Assembly: GCF_022458985.1 (NCBI RefSeq) | Contig: NC_061781.1 | Location: 18,011,001-18,075,000 of the forward strand | DNA from: Mugil cephalus | Lineage: Eukaryota; Chordata; Actinopteri; Mugiliformes; Mugilidae | DNA length: 64,000 nucleotides | Direction: 5' to 3' | Shown here: piece after piece, positions 47,561 through 61,316 of the stretch | Layout: every line of letters begins with the position of its first letter | How positions within the stretch are numbered: position 1 is the stretch's first letter | Notes under the pieces: generated by a model | Database searches by the model: none | Told to the model about the DNA's origin: nothing | What the model saw: the letters and a program-made list of their open reading frames with translations, nothing else | Position numbers and translations under genes: made by a program

Positions 47561-50002
47561 TTTTTTTTTTTGTTATTGGATGTTGATTGCCAAGTATTTG
47601 ACTGACAGACCATGTGCATCTGTTTGTGTGCTTATGTTTAAGAAAGGGGCAGGTATTATTAGACTTTCTTCTTCCTGCACCTTTTCAGTCATGGTGGTGC
47701 ACCAAGATGTGTTTTTGATCAGTTTTGTTTTCGATTTGAGGCTGTGCATTGCCATGTGCGAATAAAAAAATTAGTAAATATTTAAAGGTTAATATGCTGT
47801 TGTGTTACTAGTTCGACCCCCTTGAAATGAAACTGGGGTGTATGTGGCCCCCGGATGGAAATTTGTAGAATGAAAAGACAAATAATAAAATAAGTAAACT
47901 GAATAAAATAAAATACCAGAGGGAAGTAAATCAGCTTTCATCAGCTGTAAGATCAAAATGCCTCCCAAACTGGTCATGTGGTACCATCCCTGTAACTTAA
48001 CTTATAAAGCATACGCAGCAGTCTTTACCATAATATTCACTCAGACTGTGGGACTAGCTTCTTCAGTTCTAAGGGACTAGTGGGAAGTTTGAGGTTTAAA
48101 TAGGAAACTCTGTGGGTGTAACCCATCAGAAACTTGCTGATGTAGTTAATTTTCAACACCATCAAGATACCTGTCGTTGGGGGTGGGGGACTGTTTGTCC
48201 CTGTCCTCTTCCCTATAAATGGTTCCCTAACGACCCATTGTCTGTCACAGGCTCCAGTCTAAAGGTGTGAATGGCGTTGAAAAATGGGGACAGAAGTTAG
48301 GACTGTGTTGTAAATTGATTGCAGATTATATCTCCTCTGTTCAGAGAAGGTTTTTCCAATCTGACATAGATGGCTTCCTTTACTGCTATTTCAAACCATC
48401 TGTCTTCTCTGGATAAAATTTGGACGTTGTTATCTTCAAAGGTGTCCTTCGTCCTTTAGTGTATTTTGTTTCCTGTAGTTATTCCTGATTACCTGCCATG
48501 TATCAGTCGGTCTATTTGATTCAGAGGGACAGAAAAAAAGGTGTGTTTTAATACTATTTTATACCGTATAAAACACAAGACAACTCACCCAACAACCGCA
48601 TTCAACACAGTTAAAAAATAAACAACCCCCCACTTCACCCAGCACACACACACACACCATCCTCAACACACCATAAAGCACACATGCTCCCTTACTACAC
48701 ACCTGTCACACAACGACACAACAACAGCTAGATGTAAAAAACAAACAAACAACTAAATACAAATGCAGATGTCCCATAGGGGCCCCCTGACCCCCTGGCT
48801 TTTTTGTCTGTGTCTTGTGGTTTGTTCTCTAATGCGCTGTAAAGCACAATATGAACTAACACAATGAAGGCTTGAAGAGGTCAGGACATAACATAGGCCC
48901 TCTGGCTGGGGGCAAATATGTGTTCAGTGCAAAGTTACAAGTGGTTAACTTCAGAACTGAACGCACAACAAAAATCAATGCCGTGAAGTGTCAATGGTGT
49001 TGTACTGGTTGTATTTCCCTCTTAAACCAGTTTTTATTACATGGCAAACCATCCAAACATGCTTTAAGGTCCTGCCAATAAAGCGAGACTAAATGTGCGT
49101 GAGAAAGATGTGTGAAATGTAACTCCAGCCAACTCTAAATATGCAGCTCTTTCATCACATTCTGCCTCGCTACCGTGTGAAATTTAATGCATTAACATGT
49201 ATGTGACATCCCACATCACTTAAAAAAAAAGTTGTCATGTTACAACAAAAATGAAATATCACTGTGAGCTGAGCTGACAGAGGGTACGGCAAAGCTTTAT
49301 CTCATGTGAAAATGAATCCACCCTTGAACAAGTGTGAATAACGCACACACAGCGCTGTCGCTGATAGAGTATCTACAGACGTCAGCCTTCTTCTTCTTCT
49401 TCTTCTTTTTTTGTTGTTGTTTTACTTTCAAAAGATGCTCATCCTGGGGTGACTTGCGTGGGGCAGCATGTGATGGTTACACCTTCACAAGAAGAAAACT
49501 TCTGTCATTCATAACAGCTATGAAACACATTTGTGGACTTTGTCGTGACATTGAAATTCATAATCTTATCAATACAGGCTGACTAATTGTACACACAATA
49601 CAGTTAAGAAAACAACACAGTTCATCCTCTAAAGCAATTAATTACACACATGTCTGAATCAACAACTCTAAAGAAAAACAATAAAATGCAAAAAGTCAAA
49701 AATGTAGGAGGTGGGTCATTGTATTAGGCCTCACATAACTGTAGTGTTATGTGGTGCATCTGATAAAAGAGAAGCTAATTGGCATTAATAAGTTTATTTT
49801 AAGTATTCTAATAGTAGAAAATACTAGAAAATGATGGGTACTGATCGGGAAACAAATACTGTTTTACTTTCTTACAAAATATGTCATTGATTAAAGGCTG
49901 AACACATGTTGCAAACAATGCAGCGTATATTCAAAGGACTTTAGTTATTAAAGTGAAGTTTTAGAGTTTAATAAATTTATAGTCCAACAACTGGTTAATA
50001 TG

Positions 50003-50029
50003 AAGGAAGGAAGGAAGGAAGGAAGGAAG
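50003..50029. repeat. (GGAA)n microsatellite
   Basis: Six to seven GGAA units without interruption. Confidence 0.95.
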
Positions 50030-50879
50030 TCTCGTCAGTAAATAGAAACAGATGGTTGCTATTCACACCTGTCATTTGAATATATCTACCAAAAACCAAA
50101 GGTGATAACCAGGACTTGAGTTGTACTTTACATTTTACATTGTCAGTCACAGATCGATCAAATTTTGTCCATAAATACATGGTTCCAGTAAGTCATTACA
50201 GTGAGGAGTACAATAATTGGAGCGAGGAAGCGGCTCATACTGTTATTTTTTAATGTTATCAGTTCCAACTGTGCTTTTCCTGCCATGATGAGGCAAAATG
50301 TTTTCTATGAAAAAGTTTTGCTGTTGAGATGTCTCGACCCATTATCAATGATTCCATTATTCACTGTGCATTGCACTATGCGTACCTTATCATACAGTAT
50401 TCATTATTACACTGCCAAGATCCGAGGCAAAACACATTTAGCAGCATAGTCCAACTGAAACCCAGCTAGCAGGAAGACAAGAAGACACCAGCTAACTAGC
50501 CTAGCCAACAGCAGTATGGAGCATATCATCAGGGTTTTAAAGTGGGCACCTTTCTTCACCGATGTTTCGTTAAGTTAGTCCCACGACACCTCAAGAAGGC
50601 TTAAGAGTGAGTTCCAGCGTCCTGGAGTCACCCCCCTCCATGCTCCCACCATACAACCGTGTGACTTTCAGCCACCGAGAGATTAGCTTAGCCGCTTTTG
50701 TACCTCCTATCCACCAACATACACAATTATGTCAGTCAGGTGTCCAAGCTACATCTCCACCTCTATAAGAATACAAACCATAGTTAAGGGTAGGGGAAAG
50801 TGGGGGAATAAGGATAAAAACCCAGATCGGGTAGGTGATGGAGATGTGATGTAAGTATCTTAGAATTTGTTACAAAGAA

Positions 50880-51235
50880 TGTATTAGAGGTAGGTGTTGG
50901 CCAGGACTTCACGATACGATACGTATCACGATACTTGAGTCATGATACGATACATTATTGCGATATTATGATATTGCGATATATTCCAGTATTCTACATA
51001 GTTCACTAAGAAAATTTAAATTCAGCTTATAATACAAGTTGTATATATGTACATGAGATGACAGTGATAATTCATTGGACAAACTGTTGTACAGAAAACG
51101 TGGTGGTGGAGGTGCGGAAGTTGTTCGAGACAGGTCCAAAACATGACGTTTTCTTTTAAAATCGATATATATTGTACTAAACGAAAACGTATTGCAATAT
51201 ATTGCCCTATCGATATTTTTCCCACCCTTAGAATG
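50880..51235. repeat. CGATAC-rich dispersed repeat
   Basis: The left part reads cacgatacgatacgtatcac followed by further gatac and gcgatat palindromes. The right end holds ttgcaatatattgccctatc. This matches the style of a widespread teleost non-autonomous element. Boundaries are approximate. Confidence 0.5.
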
Positions 51236-52149
51236 GGTAAGTTATTAAAATCCTGGTGTCCTGATTGTTTAATGAGACAAAAGTAGTAGTTCCTTGGTAC
51301 AAAAAACATAGTCCGACACTTATACCCTTTCATGACTGTTGTGATGTCTGAAGTTTTTGGTACCGTGCTGTAGTACTCTCGCCTGCCTGCTACGCTACAC
51401 TAGTGTACTCAGTGAACTAGCAAGTGAATCTGGATCATTGTCTTGACATGTGGTACATAACACTCTGCAGTCTGTCGAGTTAAATGCATCACAGGCGGCA
51501 ACTTTTTTTAAGCAATTGAGGGCATCTGTACCCGCCTGTTCATGAACTGTTCACCCTCCTTTCCAAAGAACGAAGGCTGTGTTGCAGCAGGTCCAGAATA
51601 AACATACTTCTTGCCAGGGGATGTCAGACTAACAAATATGGTGATACAAAAACTCTAATCTTTTAGGCGTGTGCTTTGTGTGCATGTGTAGCCATTTTTA
51701 TGTGCAATACTTGGAATATTTACACAGGTGTACTTTAAATTGTTGTTTGTTGCCCTTTTTCTAAACTGTTTAAAATTTTACTGTTATTTGTCAGATTTAT
51801 TATATATTCTCTTGTTTTTTCTCTTATTTGTTCTGAGCAGTGCATTAAAATTTTGTCCTGTTATAACAAAAACAACTATTAAGACTCTTTATTGTGCTGT
51901 GACTGGACCCATGTACTTAGTTTTCATGGACCTCATGTTTTGGAAAGACAATAAAACAATGAACTGAACATTGTCTGGTAAGTAAGAGGGCTTTTTGGTG
52001 CATGATTATTAATATGACTTCACGTGTGGCTGCAGCAATGATTGTTTTTTGCAAACAAAACTAACCCGCAGCTAGATTTGCTTTGAATGGAGAAATTGTG
52101 CAGAAAGCCGTGTCCTCTGTGCAACTCCCGTGCAGCAGATGGCAGTGCC

Positions 52150-52388
52150 TGTATCTTTGAAGCGGCTCGGTAGGCGAATCCACCAATCCCAAGAGATGCG
52201 AGTTTGTGGGCATGAACTACTTTGACCGCTCTGCTTTCGTCTTCTGCACGCCGTCCAATCAGATTCCGCTAAAGCGAGACACCGCCAAGATCAGATTGTG
52301 AGACTTCACTGCTGCAGCACCGCTAGCGGACGGAGAGAGTTGATAGGAACAGGCCAGCTAGCGATTTGCTAACTTGTGAAGTGCACCG
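52150..52388 (+). promoter_or_regulatory. tfdp1: tfdp1 promoter region and non-coding exon 1
   Basis: A CCAAT box at 52,183-52,187 and a CCAATCAG (NF-Y type) at 52,255-52,262 precede a TATA-less start region. A donor GTGCACCG|GTAAGA at 52,388/52,389 ends the probable first exon, whose 5' end is not defined. The next exon starts at 54,280, so intron 1 is about 1.9 kb. Confidence 0.55.
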
Positions 52389-54351
52389 GTAAGAAGCAGC
52401 AGCGTTATTTACTGATTTGTGTGCCCGTAGACGAAAGCTCTTAATACGTGTTTCATCTGGTTTGGACGACTCAAATCTAACCATTCACACAAAACTTAGC
52501 GGGGTGAAGTTGAGGATTATTATGTTGTCGATGACAGCTGGTCCGCTAGCATCCTAGTTAGCAGTGGGCTAACAAAGCGCCGCAGGTCCTGGTTCATTAA
52601 CCCTGATCTCGAGTTAGCTTGTTGCTAATGTAACCAGTTGCTACTTCTAACTACCAAGTAGTCGCTGCAGTTTATGACTAATAACATGAATGCATCCTGT
52701 GCTAACAGAGCTAGCTCAGTGGCCGCAGATGCTTACGATCCGGTCGGTTACATTAACGCACTCACTTTGGAAGTGGTTCATTTTTATTTATTATTTATTA
52801 TTTTATTTTTTAACACACGGTCGTGCACTTAAAAAGTCATACAAACACAATAACAAGCGCTAACAAAGTACGACCGCGACCATGTTTTCGATGCGTAATT
52901 GATACCAGTTTTTTAAGAATTAATTTAAGAAATTTTAACATACGATCATAAAAAGTCTTCCGGACAATAATCATATTGCGATTATCTGTGTTTAACGTAA
53001 CTGAGGACGTAATAAGTATCTGACAACAGTATGGGAATTATGCACATTTAACAAACGAACTAAATAATGTAATTACCCACTAAAGACTGTGTACACAAGA
53101 AGTTGCGGAGAATATGAAATATTTTGCAGCCTCTACAATCTGAATAAAACCCCACATTGTTACTATTTTTACTGCTAACTTCGTGTATTGACTTTTTTTT
53201 CTGTGGTTTGCCTTCAATTGAAAACAATCCCTGTTACCCCTTAGCACACTCGACCAGCCCAACAGGCAAATCCTGCCTTTACTTGCTGTAATTACAACAA
53301 AAACAGGAACCCGAGGGGGGAAACTAACTCGGGAGTTAAGTAGTCGCTTACAACAAATTATTTTATAATCGGAATTAACTGTAAAATAGTTAAAAAGTGC
53401 CTCGACGTAGCTTAATTTGTTTCCTGTTTATTGGGGATTTAGACCTCCTCTTCCTCCATTCTCTAATGCCAACAACAACAGCCGTCGAAGAGACCAGGAG
53501 AGTGCACTCGTAAGTGCACTGAATCCCTACATTAACTTAAATCACCGTGCGAAATGCACACACGGGGTTTTAAAACGTTAACTCACACTAGGCTTTGGGT
53601 TAAATCTGCAGCACGGAGGCAATAATCGCTCTTTTTTTCTATTCGCCTCCAAAACGTGCATAAGCTAAGTAGCGAGCTAACGCCAGCAGGCTGGACCTGA
53701 CGCTAGCTGTTAGCAGTAAGAGTTAGCCAGCTGCATTCAACAAAAGATTGTTAAATACTCTCGACTTATGGGGCTGGTGCTGTTATTGCCTCATGCAGCC
53801 TCATTGTTTGTAGACATTTGGTGGCGATGCTTTAGCCACATTGAGAGTTTTACGCTGTTGAGTTAAACTTGTAGCAGAAGTTGGACGGTACCTGAACTAG
53901 GCCTTGTGCACACTTAGCGTAGTAAAAGTTGTGATTACCAAGGGATGGTTTGGTGTTGTTTGCTGCATTTACGGTGGTTTGAGAAATTCAGCTCAAGGGC
54001 CCACACGGCTGAGAATAGTATAAAATGTACTTATTTTCGCCAGTTTTTGTCTTGGAGCAGCCCTGAAGCTAACGTCAGTGATGGAGTTAGCTTTCTACAG
54101 TGTGGCTGTAGCTTGCAATCCTGGATGGGCCTTACATTAGAAATAAGTTTAAATTTAATTCCCTAAACGGAGTTAGATGTATCAAAGCTAGGGAAATATT
54201 ACAGGATAATGGGATTTTTGGGTGAAACTAGACACTTGCCGCTTATTAGCTAATAGTTTGTCTCCTTTCTGTTTTGCAGGGTCCTGAACACTGACTGAAA
54301 GAGGAAAATCATTTTAACCTGAAGCTCAACTCTTTTCGGTCCTTTGGGATC

Positions 54352-57300
54352 ATGGCTAAAGATGTAAGTGACCTCGGTCATGCCAAACATTTTCTAATTT
54401 ATTAGACACCTTACAGGCACTGTTGATGATATTGGGTCATATGTTTCTCTAACCAACTGAACTCAATCTGCTGCAGTCTTGCATTTCATCTCCTGTGCCG
54501 TTAACTGGACCTATGTCACATCTTAACGTATGTGTTTTTTTTGCATTTTATTGAATTGTCCTTCACAGGTTGGTCTACTTGAAACAAATGGAGAACTGAA
54601 GGTGTTTATCGATCAGAATCTGAGCCCTAGCAAAGGTATTACTTACTAGTAGTTGCCTTTCTGCAGAAATTGTACACATAGGGCACTGCATTTTCTTATT
54701 TACCAGTCTTTGTTTTTTTGCCATTCCCACAAAGGACACTTCTCTTCAGGAGTAAGCCTTTGTGTTGCGGGTAGACGATAGGGGGCAGTGGAGTTTCAAG
54801 CAAGCGGTCTGCTCATTACTGGTCTCTTTTCTTCGACTAGGTGTCCTATCCTTGGTTACTGTCCAGCCTACAGCTGCCCCTGTGGCGAAACAGCTACTAC
54901 CCAAAACCCTCGGGCCTTCCAATGTCAATGTTACTGCACACATGCAACATGTGCCACACATGGTGAGTGTATGGTGTTGTAATGTCACGCTTGTTTGCTG
55001 TTTAAAATCAGTTCTGTATGAAGCTTTATATCCTCTCAAAGTGCTATAAAAGATTTAGGTTTCTTTATCTTGAGTGACCTGCAGATGCTTTTTTTTTTTT
55101 CTGGTTTTGCTCTCTGTTTTCCTCTACTCCTCTATCTTGTTGTTGTGTAAGCCCCTCGATTATCATTGTGAGGTGACCGGGCAGAGGGTAGGTGGAGGCA
55201 GTTGATCCTAAGCTTATCAACTCTACAGTCAGCAGGATTACACCCATCATCCCATTATATACAAGGAATGTATACATAACGGAAATCAGCTTAGATATCA
55301 CCTTAGTGAAGGAATAGATCATCTAGCTTCTAGATGCTTCATACTACTATTAGGGTTCCCAATATTCAGCTTTTTCTTTAATTATCGTTGTCTCTGTTCA
55401 TGGCCATTTAATTTATAACTGATAAATATATCTAAAACACTATATAGGGGATCCATCTCAGTTAAAACATTTTTTATTTTTTTGCCAGTGGCTATTTTGG
55501 CTGCATAATCTAAATATGTAGCTTTATAATTCCTTTAAAAATGTAACTTATTATTCAATAATAAATGTTTATAAAGAGGAAGATGATATGTCATCAGTCA
55601 CATGAAGTAATTGTCATTCAACTTTTCTGGCTTCTACACCTGTCGGGGTTCAAATGTGGCCAAACTGGTTCAAAACACTAAATAATTCCAGCTGCTATTG
55701 AGGCTTCTGCAACTGAGCCATGTATCAATGGAGCTCAGCAGCAGATGCACTTCCTGAGGATGCTGCAGCGGCCCCCATCTTCATTTTCCATTTCATGTTA
55801 TCAAATTCCTGCTGTTAAACATACTTTATTTTAAGTAGGCAAGTTTCAAAAAAAGTAATAAATTCATATATTAATACTTGGGGAAACATTTAATTACGAA
55901 GAGCTCATTCACAAGATTACTTCCTGTGCTAAGTTTTATCTTTCCCTTTTCCTGTTCTCTCCTTTGTAGGTGATTGGAACACCCCAGAGGCCCACAGTTT
56001 CAAATACAATTTTGGTAAACAGCCCACACACACCCAGCTCCCAATTCCTCACCCAGAGTCAACCTGCCGATGCCTCTCCTTGGTCGTCAGGGTAAGTGTT
56101 TATGAGCAGGAACATCATTGTTGAGGCCTGATTACATTTTCTATGAAGCAAAAATAAACACAAGGTTCAGACGCATCAGTTGGTTTGAAAGTGTAATATT
56201 ACGGGGGGATGTGTTTTGTCCACAGAAAGCGTGGTAAAAAAGGGGAAAAGAATGGGAAAGGTTTGAGGCATTTCTCGATGAAAGTGTGCGAGAAGGTGCA
56301 GAAGAAGGGCGTTACTACCTACAATGAAGTTGCAGATGAACTGGTTGCAGAATTCAGCTCTTCAGACAACCACATGTCACCGAATGACTCAGTAAGTACG
56401 GCCGTTCCATGATGCAGACATTTGAAACGGATACACATGTATATGCGTGTGTGTGTGTGTGTTCTTCTATTGTCAGACTTTACATCTTTTTAATATTTTG
56501 AATCATTTTTTTTTTTTAATTTCAGCATGTGTATGACCAGAAGAACATTAGGCGGCGTGTCTATGATGCACTGAACGTGCTCATGGCCATGAACATTATC
56601 TCAAAAGAGAAAAAAGAAATCAAGTGGATCGGCCTGCCCACCAACTCAGCACAGGAGTGCCAAAACTTAGAGGTAGAAAGCACTTAATGAAGACCTTTCT
56701 CACATTTCTATGCATTTATTGGATTCTACTTATAACCTTTCCTGTATTTTAACTGTAGGTGGAGAGACAAAGGCGGCTGGAGAGGATTAAGCAGAAACAA
56801 TCGCAGCTGCAGGAGCTCATATTGCAGGTGGGAATGAGCTGAGAGCTTGTACTTGCGTGTTTATCCTCTTGTGTCTGATGCTGGGAAAGACTTGGGAAAG
56901 AACATTTGTCAGAAGTATAAATTAAGATTTGTCGGTCTTTTGTTTCTGAGGATGTTTTTTCAAGTTTAAAACGCTGTCAAGCTAAATTGAATTGTCTGCA
57001 GCTGTTTCGGTGTTTTCATTTTATTTTAATCTCGACTTACAGCAAATAGCTTTCAAGAACCTGGTTCAGCGGAACAGACAGACAGAGCAGCAAGCAAACA
57101 GACCTCCGCCCCCCAACTCCATCATCCACCTTCCTTTCATTATTGTCAACACCAGCAAGAAAACTGTCATCGACTGCAGCATCTCCAATGACAAGTATGT
57201 GATCATCAGTGCCGTCGGTTTATCTATCGGAGTCAGCCAAAAGTCAGCTGTACGTTTTTTGTGCCCGTGTCAAGTTGAGCCTGGTGCCAGGATGAGCCTG

Positions 57301-60300
57301 ATAACGATTAGGGCGCTCTTTCCTGAGAAGATGACTCAACATTTCAGTGTGTAGTATTTAGCAACAGACTTTAAAGATTGCTGGAATCTAAACCTAATGC
57401 AACATGTTAACCAAGATTCTCACAAAATGAAAGAGAAACCATGTACTTATATGTAGGCCACTTGGCGGGAGCGAGGGCATATCTTAAATGTCATGTTGTA
57501 ATCTGTAACCAACACTTGCGCTCAGTGTGCTCTGTGGTTGAATATTATTTTGGAAATGGAAAAAGTAAAGGAACCTTGCTCAATAGGTCAGCGCAGATAC
57601 TCGGGCTCGAGTGGTTTCTTCTTATCTGTCTGAACACAGATCACATTCTCTCAGATGGTTTGAATTTAAATTCATACTTTTTCTTCATTGTATTAATAAA
57701 ACCTCAAACTCAAAACACGGAGGCTGTTTCAGAATTACACCTAACCTGGAAGTTTTAAGTTGGCCAACAAAAAAAAATGCACAGGAAAAGTTGGCTAAAC
57801 ATTGCACAGAAACTCCTGTGTTGCGTTTGTAGGACCTTGTCAGTGCCAGTTTCATATGAGTCAAGTGTGGTTAGTAGTTTTCTCTACAACAACTCAAACG
57901 ACCTGACACATTGTGAATCCTGTGTTCCAGAGTAACACGTATGATGTGACATGTTTGCGTCCCCTAGCAATGTTAAACTCTGAACAACTCTTCTTTTGCT
58001 GGGTATTTTTCTGGTTGGTGCCTCTGAGGAGCAGAACTAATGAGAACAGATGCAGCCATTTCTAAATAATAAAAGTCCACTTTATTAGTTCCCTGTCGAT
58101 GAAATAAATGCTGACAAAGATGATGCTCAAAACTACGTCACACGGTTGCGGTTGACACATTTTCTGACTGCAGCGTTGGTCAGCACTTTGTGGACTTCCT
58201 AACGACTGGTAAATTGTGAGTCAGTCTAGTATGGTGTGACTGTTGGGAAAGCATAATAGAAAACTTTGAGCCAAAATGTGAAGACCTCTTATCCAAACAA
58301 CATTAAAAGTGACTGTAATTTCTTGGGTCCCTAGTAAATACACCTGCTGAGAGTCAGAGAAACACAGAATGCATCGTAATCCTTGTTTTCAATCGAGCTT
58401 GTTTACATTATGAGCTGTAGAACTGTCTTTCAGCCAATACTCTGTTAACCGCCATAAAGCCAGAGCAGGAGCTTTTGTTAAAATCAGACGTTTAACCATT
58501 TCCCGTTTGTCTCCTGCGCAGGTTCGAATATTTGTTCAATTTCGACAGCATGTTTGAGATCCACGATGACATCGAGGTGCTGAAACGCATGGGCATGGCC
58601 TGTGGTTTGGAGGTGGGGAAATGTTCTCCAGAGGATCTGAAGGTTGCACGTAGCCTGGTGCCCAAAGCTCTGGAGCCTTACGTTATAGGTAAGGGCCGCT
58701 ACGCCGAGTGTCACACACACTAATGCCAACCAAACACTGCTTTTGTTGTTGTTTAAAAAATTTTCATTTGCATGTCTTGATTCAAGAGGTGAAGGTGAAC
58801 AGCTTTTATTTGGTTTAGATTCCTGCCCCTCAGCTTTTCGCCAAGCTAAGCAACACCTTGTCTGGGCTCTTACTCTGTACAGTCACTTAAATCTCTATGC
58901 GAAGGTAGGCGCAGGTTTACAGCAGTTCATGAAAAATGAAATGCAGTCCAAGTAATCAGTGCTTTGACCTTAAACACTTCATAATCCTGACTCATGGGTC
59001 ATTTGCTTTGGTAGTTTTAACCTTTTATTGAAAAGGGCACAGGCAGCAAGGGATTTTTAAGATTCTTTTATTTGCTTTTAAATCTTTGAATGGTCTCGCT
59101 CCGCCTTACCTCTGTGAGCTTCTTCATCCCTACACTTCGGTTGTTCCTGGAGGTAGCAAGGTCCAAGCGGAAGCTCAGAGGTGACAGAGCTTTTTCTGTT
59201 GCTGCTCCTAAATTGTGGAACAATCTACCTACCTACCTAATCTACCTATCTACCCTGCCCTCGCTTGGTGCTTTTACTGCTGTCTATGATTATTATTTTC
59301 TATTATTTTATTGCTTTAATGCTTTTATTGTTTTATTGTTATTGCTTTTAATTATGTTGTTATGTTTTATGCTCTAATTTTACCCATGTAAAGCACTTTG
59401 TCTTGGCTGTAGCTGTTGTTTAAAGTGCTATATAAATAAAGTTGAGTTGAGAGCAGTTGAAGTATTTCAGTCATCCAGGACCATGGTGATCTAAAATAAA
59501 AGTGAGAAAAAGTAGAATTGAAGAGGCTCCTTGTATGAAGAGTGAAACGTCTTCAAATATACCAGCATTCGTTCCATTCAGTCTTCACCGTAGCGGTCGT
59601 CTGATTTCCAAAGAGAACGATGAGCTCAGGAATAATTGTGTTCATTTTTTTTGTCTCTGTCCAGAAATGGCAAAAGGCCCCATCAGTAATGTCTACTTAA
59701 CTGGAGGATCCTCTGCTAATGGAGCCCGTTACCCAGCAAGCAGGTGAGATATACATTTATGTCCATTTGTATTTGGAGAGTGAGACTGAAGTTTTTTTTT
59801 TTTTTTAGCCAAATAAGATACAGTTATATAATCAATATGAGCTTAGTGCAGACTCTCAGCTTCAGTTTGAGGGTATTCACATCCATTGGAGGAGCGGTTT
59901 AGCAATTACAGCTATTTAATATGTAGCTGCTTCTTTACAAGAGACCGAAGATAATTGGACCATTGACACAAAAGCTGTTTTTTGGGGTGTATGGGCTGTT
60001 CTCTTAGAAGGCTGTTATCAGTTAAACAGGTAAAAGGAGTTGATTCCAGGTGTGGAATTTGTGCTTGGAAGCTGTGGCTCTTAACTTACATTATTATGCG
60101 GTCAAAGGAGTTCTTATTGGAAGTGAAACAGACTGTCCTTGGGCTGGAAAAATGGAAGAAATCCTTAAGAGACGTAGCGGAAATATGTGAGAAATGAATC
60201 AACAGTTTGGTACACTTTGAGAAAAAAGAGCACTCAAAAAGACCTGGACGTCCATGGAAGACAACAGTGGTGGATGATCACAGGATTCTTTTTGTAGTGA

Positions 60301-61316
60301 AGACAAACCCCATCGGAAGTAGGTGTATCAATATGTAGGTCAACCATAAAAGGAAAACTTCATCAGAATAAATGGAGGGTTCACGACAAGGAGCAAAGGT
60401 AGACAGGCCGCAATAGATAAAAAAAGCATCAGAAAACACGAGCCTAGTCCTGGAACAGTATTCTTTGGAGGTGTAACCAAGATCCACCTGGACCAGAATG
60501 ATGGGAAGAAAGAAGTATGCAGAAGGAACGGCTCACGATCCATAGCACACCACGTTGTCTGATGGAGGTAGTGTGATGACGTAGCCATGAAGACTTCCAA
60601 TGTTGAGAGAGCCGCAGTAAAGGCATGGCAAAGATCGCAAAGGAGGAAACCAAAGCGTTTGTTGACTTCCATGTGTTCCAGACTTTAGGCAAAGGATTAA
60701 AATGATTCACATTTTATTCATGGTCATATTCATTTGTCCAATTACTTTTTGAGCCCATGAAATAACGAGAAAATGTTGCAGTTCCTGAACCTTTTATAGG
60801 ATATCTTTGATCAACCGCTTGAATTAACCCTGAAAGTCTGCACCTCCATTGCATCTTAGTGTTTTAATTTCAAATCCAATGTGATGGCATGTACAGCCCA
60901 GATCATGAAGGTTGTGTCAGTGTCCAAATATCTCTGGGTATAACTGTAATTTATTAATGTCATAGAAATAGACTAGTGTCTGTGAAGGTTCTCAGTCATC
61001 CAGGTCATATTAATCCAAAAGGTGTTGAAGCTTCCTCAGTATAAGTGGCGAAACGTCTTTAAAGAAATTCTACAAGTCCAATTGCCTTTTTTTTTTCTCA
61101 ACGTCTTTTGGCCATAAGCTAGTATTTGTATTTTACATCTTTACCTCATTAACAATTCGCCTTTTCCTTTTCTGCAGTGACGGTTGCACTGACGGCACCA
61201 TGGCCTCCAGCTCAAATGACTCTCACTACAGCGGGTCCCGAGTGGAAACCCCAGTGTCTTACATGGGCGACGACGACGACGAAGACGAGTACGACGAGAA
61301 CGACGACGAAGACTAA
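54352..61316 (+). CDS. tfdp1: Transcription factor DP-1, E2F heterodimer partner
   Basis: Dimerises with E2F1-6 to bind cell-cycle promoters. Coding exons: 54352-54363, 54569-54635, 54841-54962, 55970-56091, 56226-56391, 56526-56672, 56759-56827, 57043-57194, 58522-58688, 59665-59743, 61178-61316; 413 aa (human 410). The ATG lies in exon 2 (54,280-54,363), whose 12 coding bases read MAKD. Landmarks: [16 protein letters not shown] at the N-terminus; a winged-helix DNA-binding domain from about residue 113 ([18 protein letters not shown]) with the DEF box [20 protein letters not shown]; a coiled dimerisation segment ([20 protein letters not shown]); the DP domain ([40 protein letters not shown]); and an acidic C-terminus encoded by GAC/GAA repeats. 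The DNA-binding arginines RRRVYDAL are intact. Tfdp2 is less likely given the sequence and the dcun1d2/grtp1 neighbours. Confidence 0.96.
57195..58521 (+). other. tfdp1 intron 9
   Basis: 1.3 kb of intron. Open frames continuing from exon 9 end at 57,351-57,353 and show no domain. Nothing else was recognised. Confidence 0.6.
59030..59452 (+). mobile_element. LINE 3' end (L2/CR1-like) in tfdp1 intron 10
   Basis: Translates as [19 protein letters not shown], then, after a frameshift, [20 protein letters not shown]. This is the C-terminal motif of fish L2/CR1-type reverse transcriptases. It ends in the usual 3' tail aaagtgctatataaataaag followed by gttga repeats. It is 5'-truncated and decayed. 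Confidence 0.75.
59452..59565 (+). repeat. Family A dispersed repeat, copy 3
   Basis: Contains tttcagtcatccaggaccat and ends near gtgaaacgtcttcaaatat, directly after the LINE tail. It lies about 100 bp before tfdp1 exon 11. Confidence 0.5.
59955..60955 (+). mobile_element. Internally deleted Tc1/mariner transposon in tfdp1 intron 11
   Basis: Plus-strand fragments of a Tc1-family transposase: [18 protein letters not shown] (helix-turn-helix linker), [13 protein letters not shown], and after a gap a piece encoding a pattern like [20 protein letters not shown]. The 3' part (ttgtccaattactttttgag, aaagtctgcacctcc, ccaaatatctctgggtataa) is the usual right-hand end. The central DDE region is missing, so it cannot be active. 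Confidence 0.7.
60978..61087 (+). repeat. Family A dispersed repeat, copy 4
   Basis: Contains gaaggttctcagtcatccag and ggcgaaacgtctttaaagaa. It shares the first block exactly with the copy in cd247 intron 2. It ends about 90 bp before tfdp1 exon 12. Confidence 0.55.

Larger units (their letters stand above)
46800..52130. other. dcun1d2-tfdp1 intergenic interval, repeat debris only
   Basis: 5.3 kb without a supportable host gene. It contains a possible LINE fragment (47,320-47,560), a GGAA microsatellite (50,003-50,029) and a CGATAC-rich repeat (50,880-51,235). The rest is AT-rich. Human TMCO3, which lies between these neighbours, was not seen. Confidence 0.6.

Noticed and set aside
57195..57758. 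Open frames following tfdp1 exon 9
   Set aside because: They are read-through beyond a good donor (GACAA|GTATGT). The conserved protein continues at 58,522 with FEYLFNFD.
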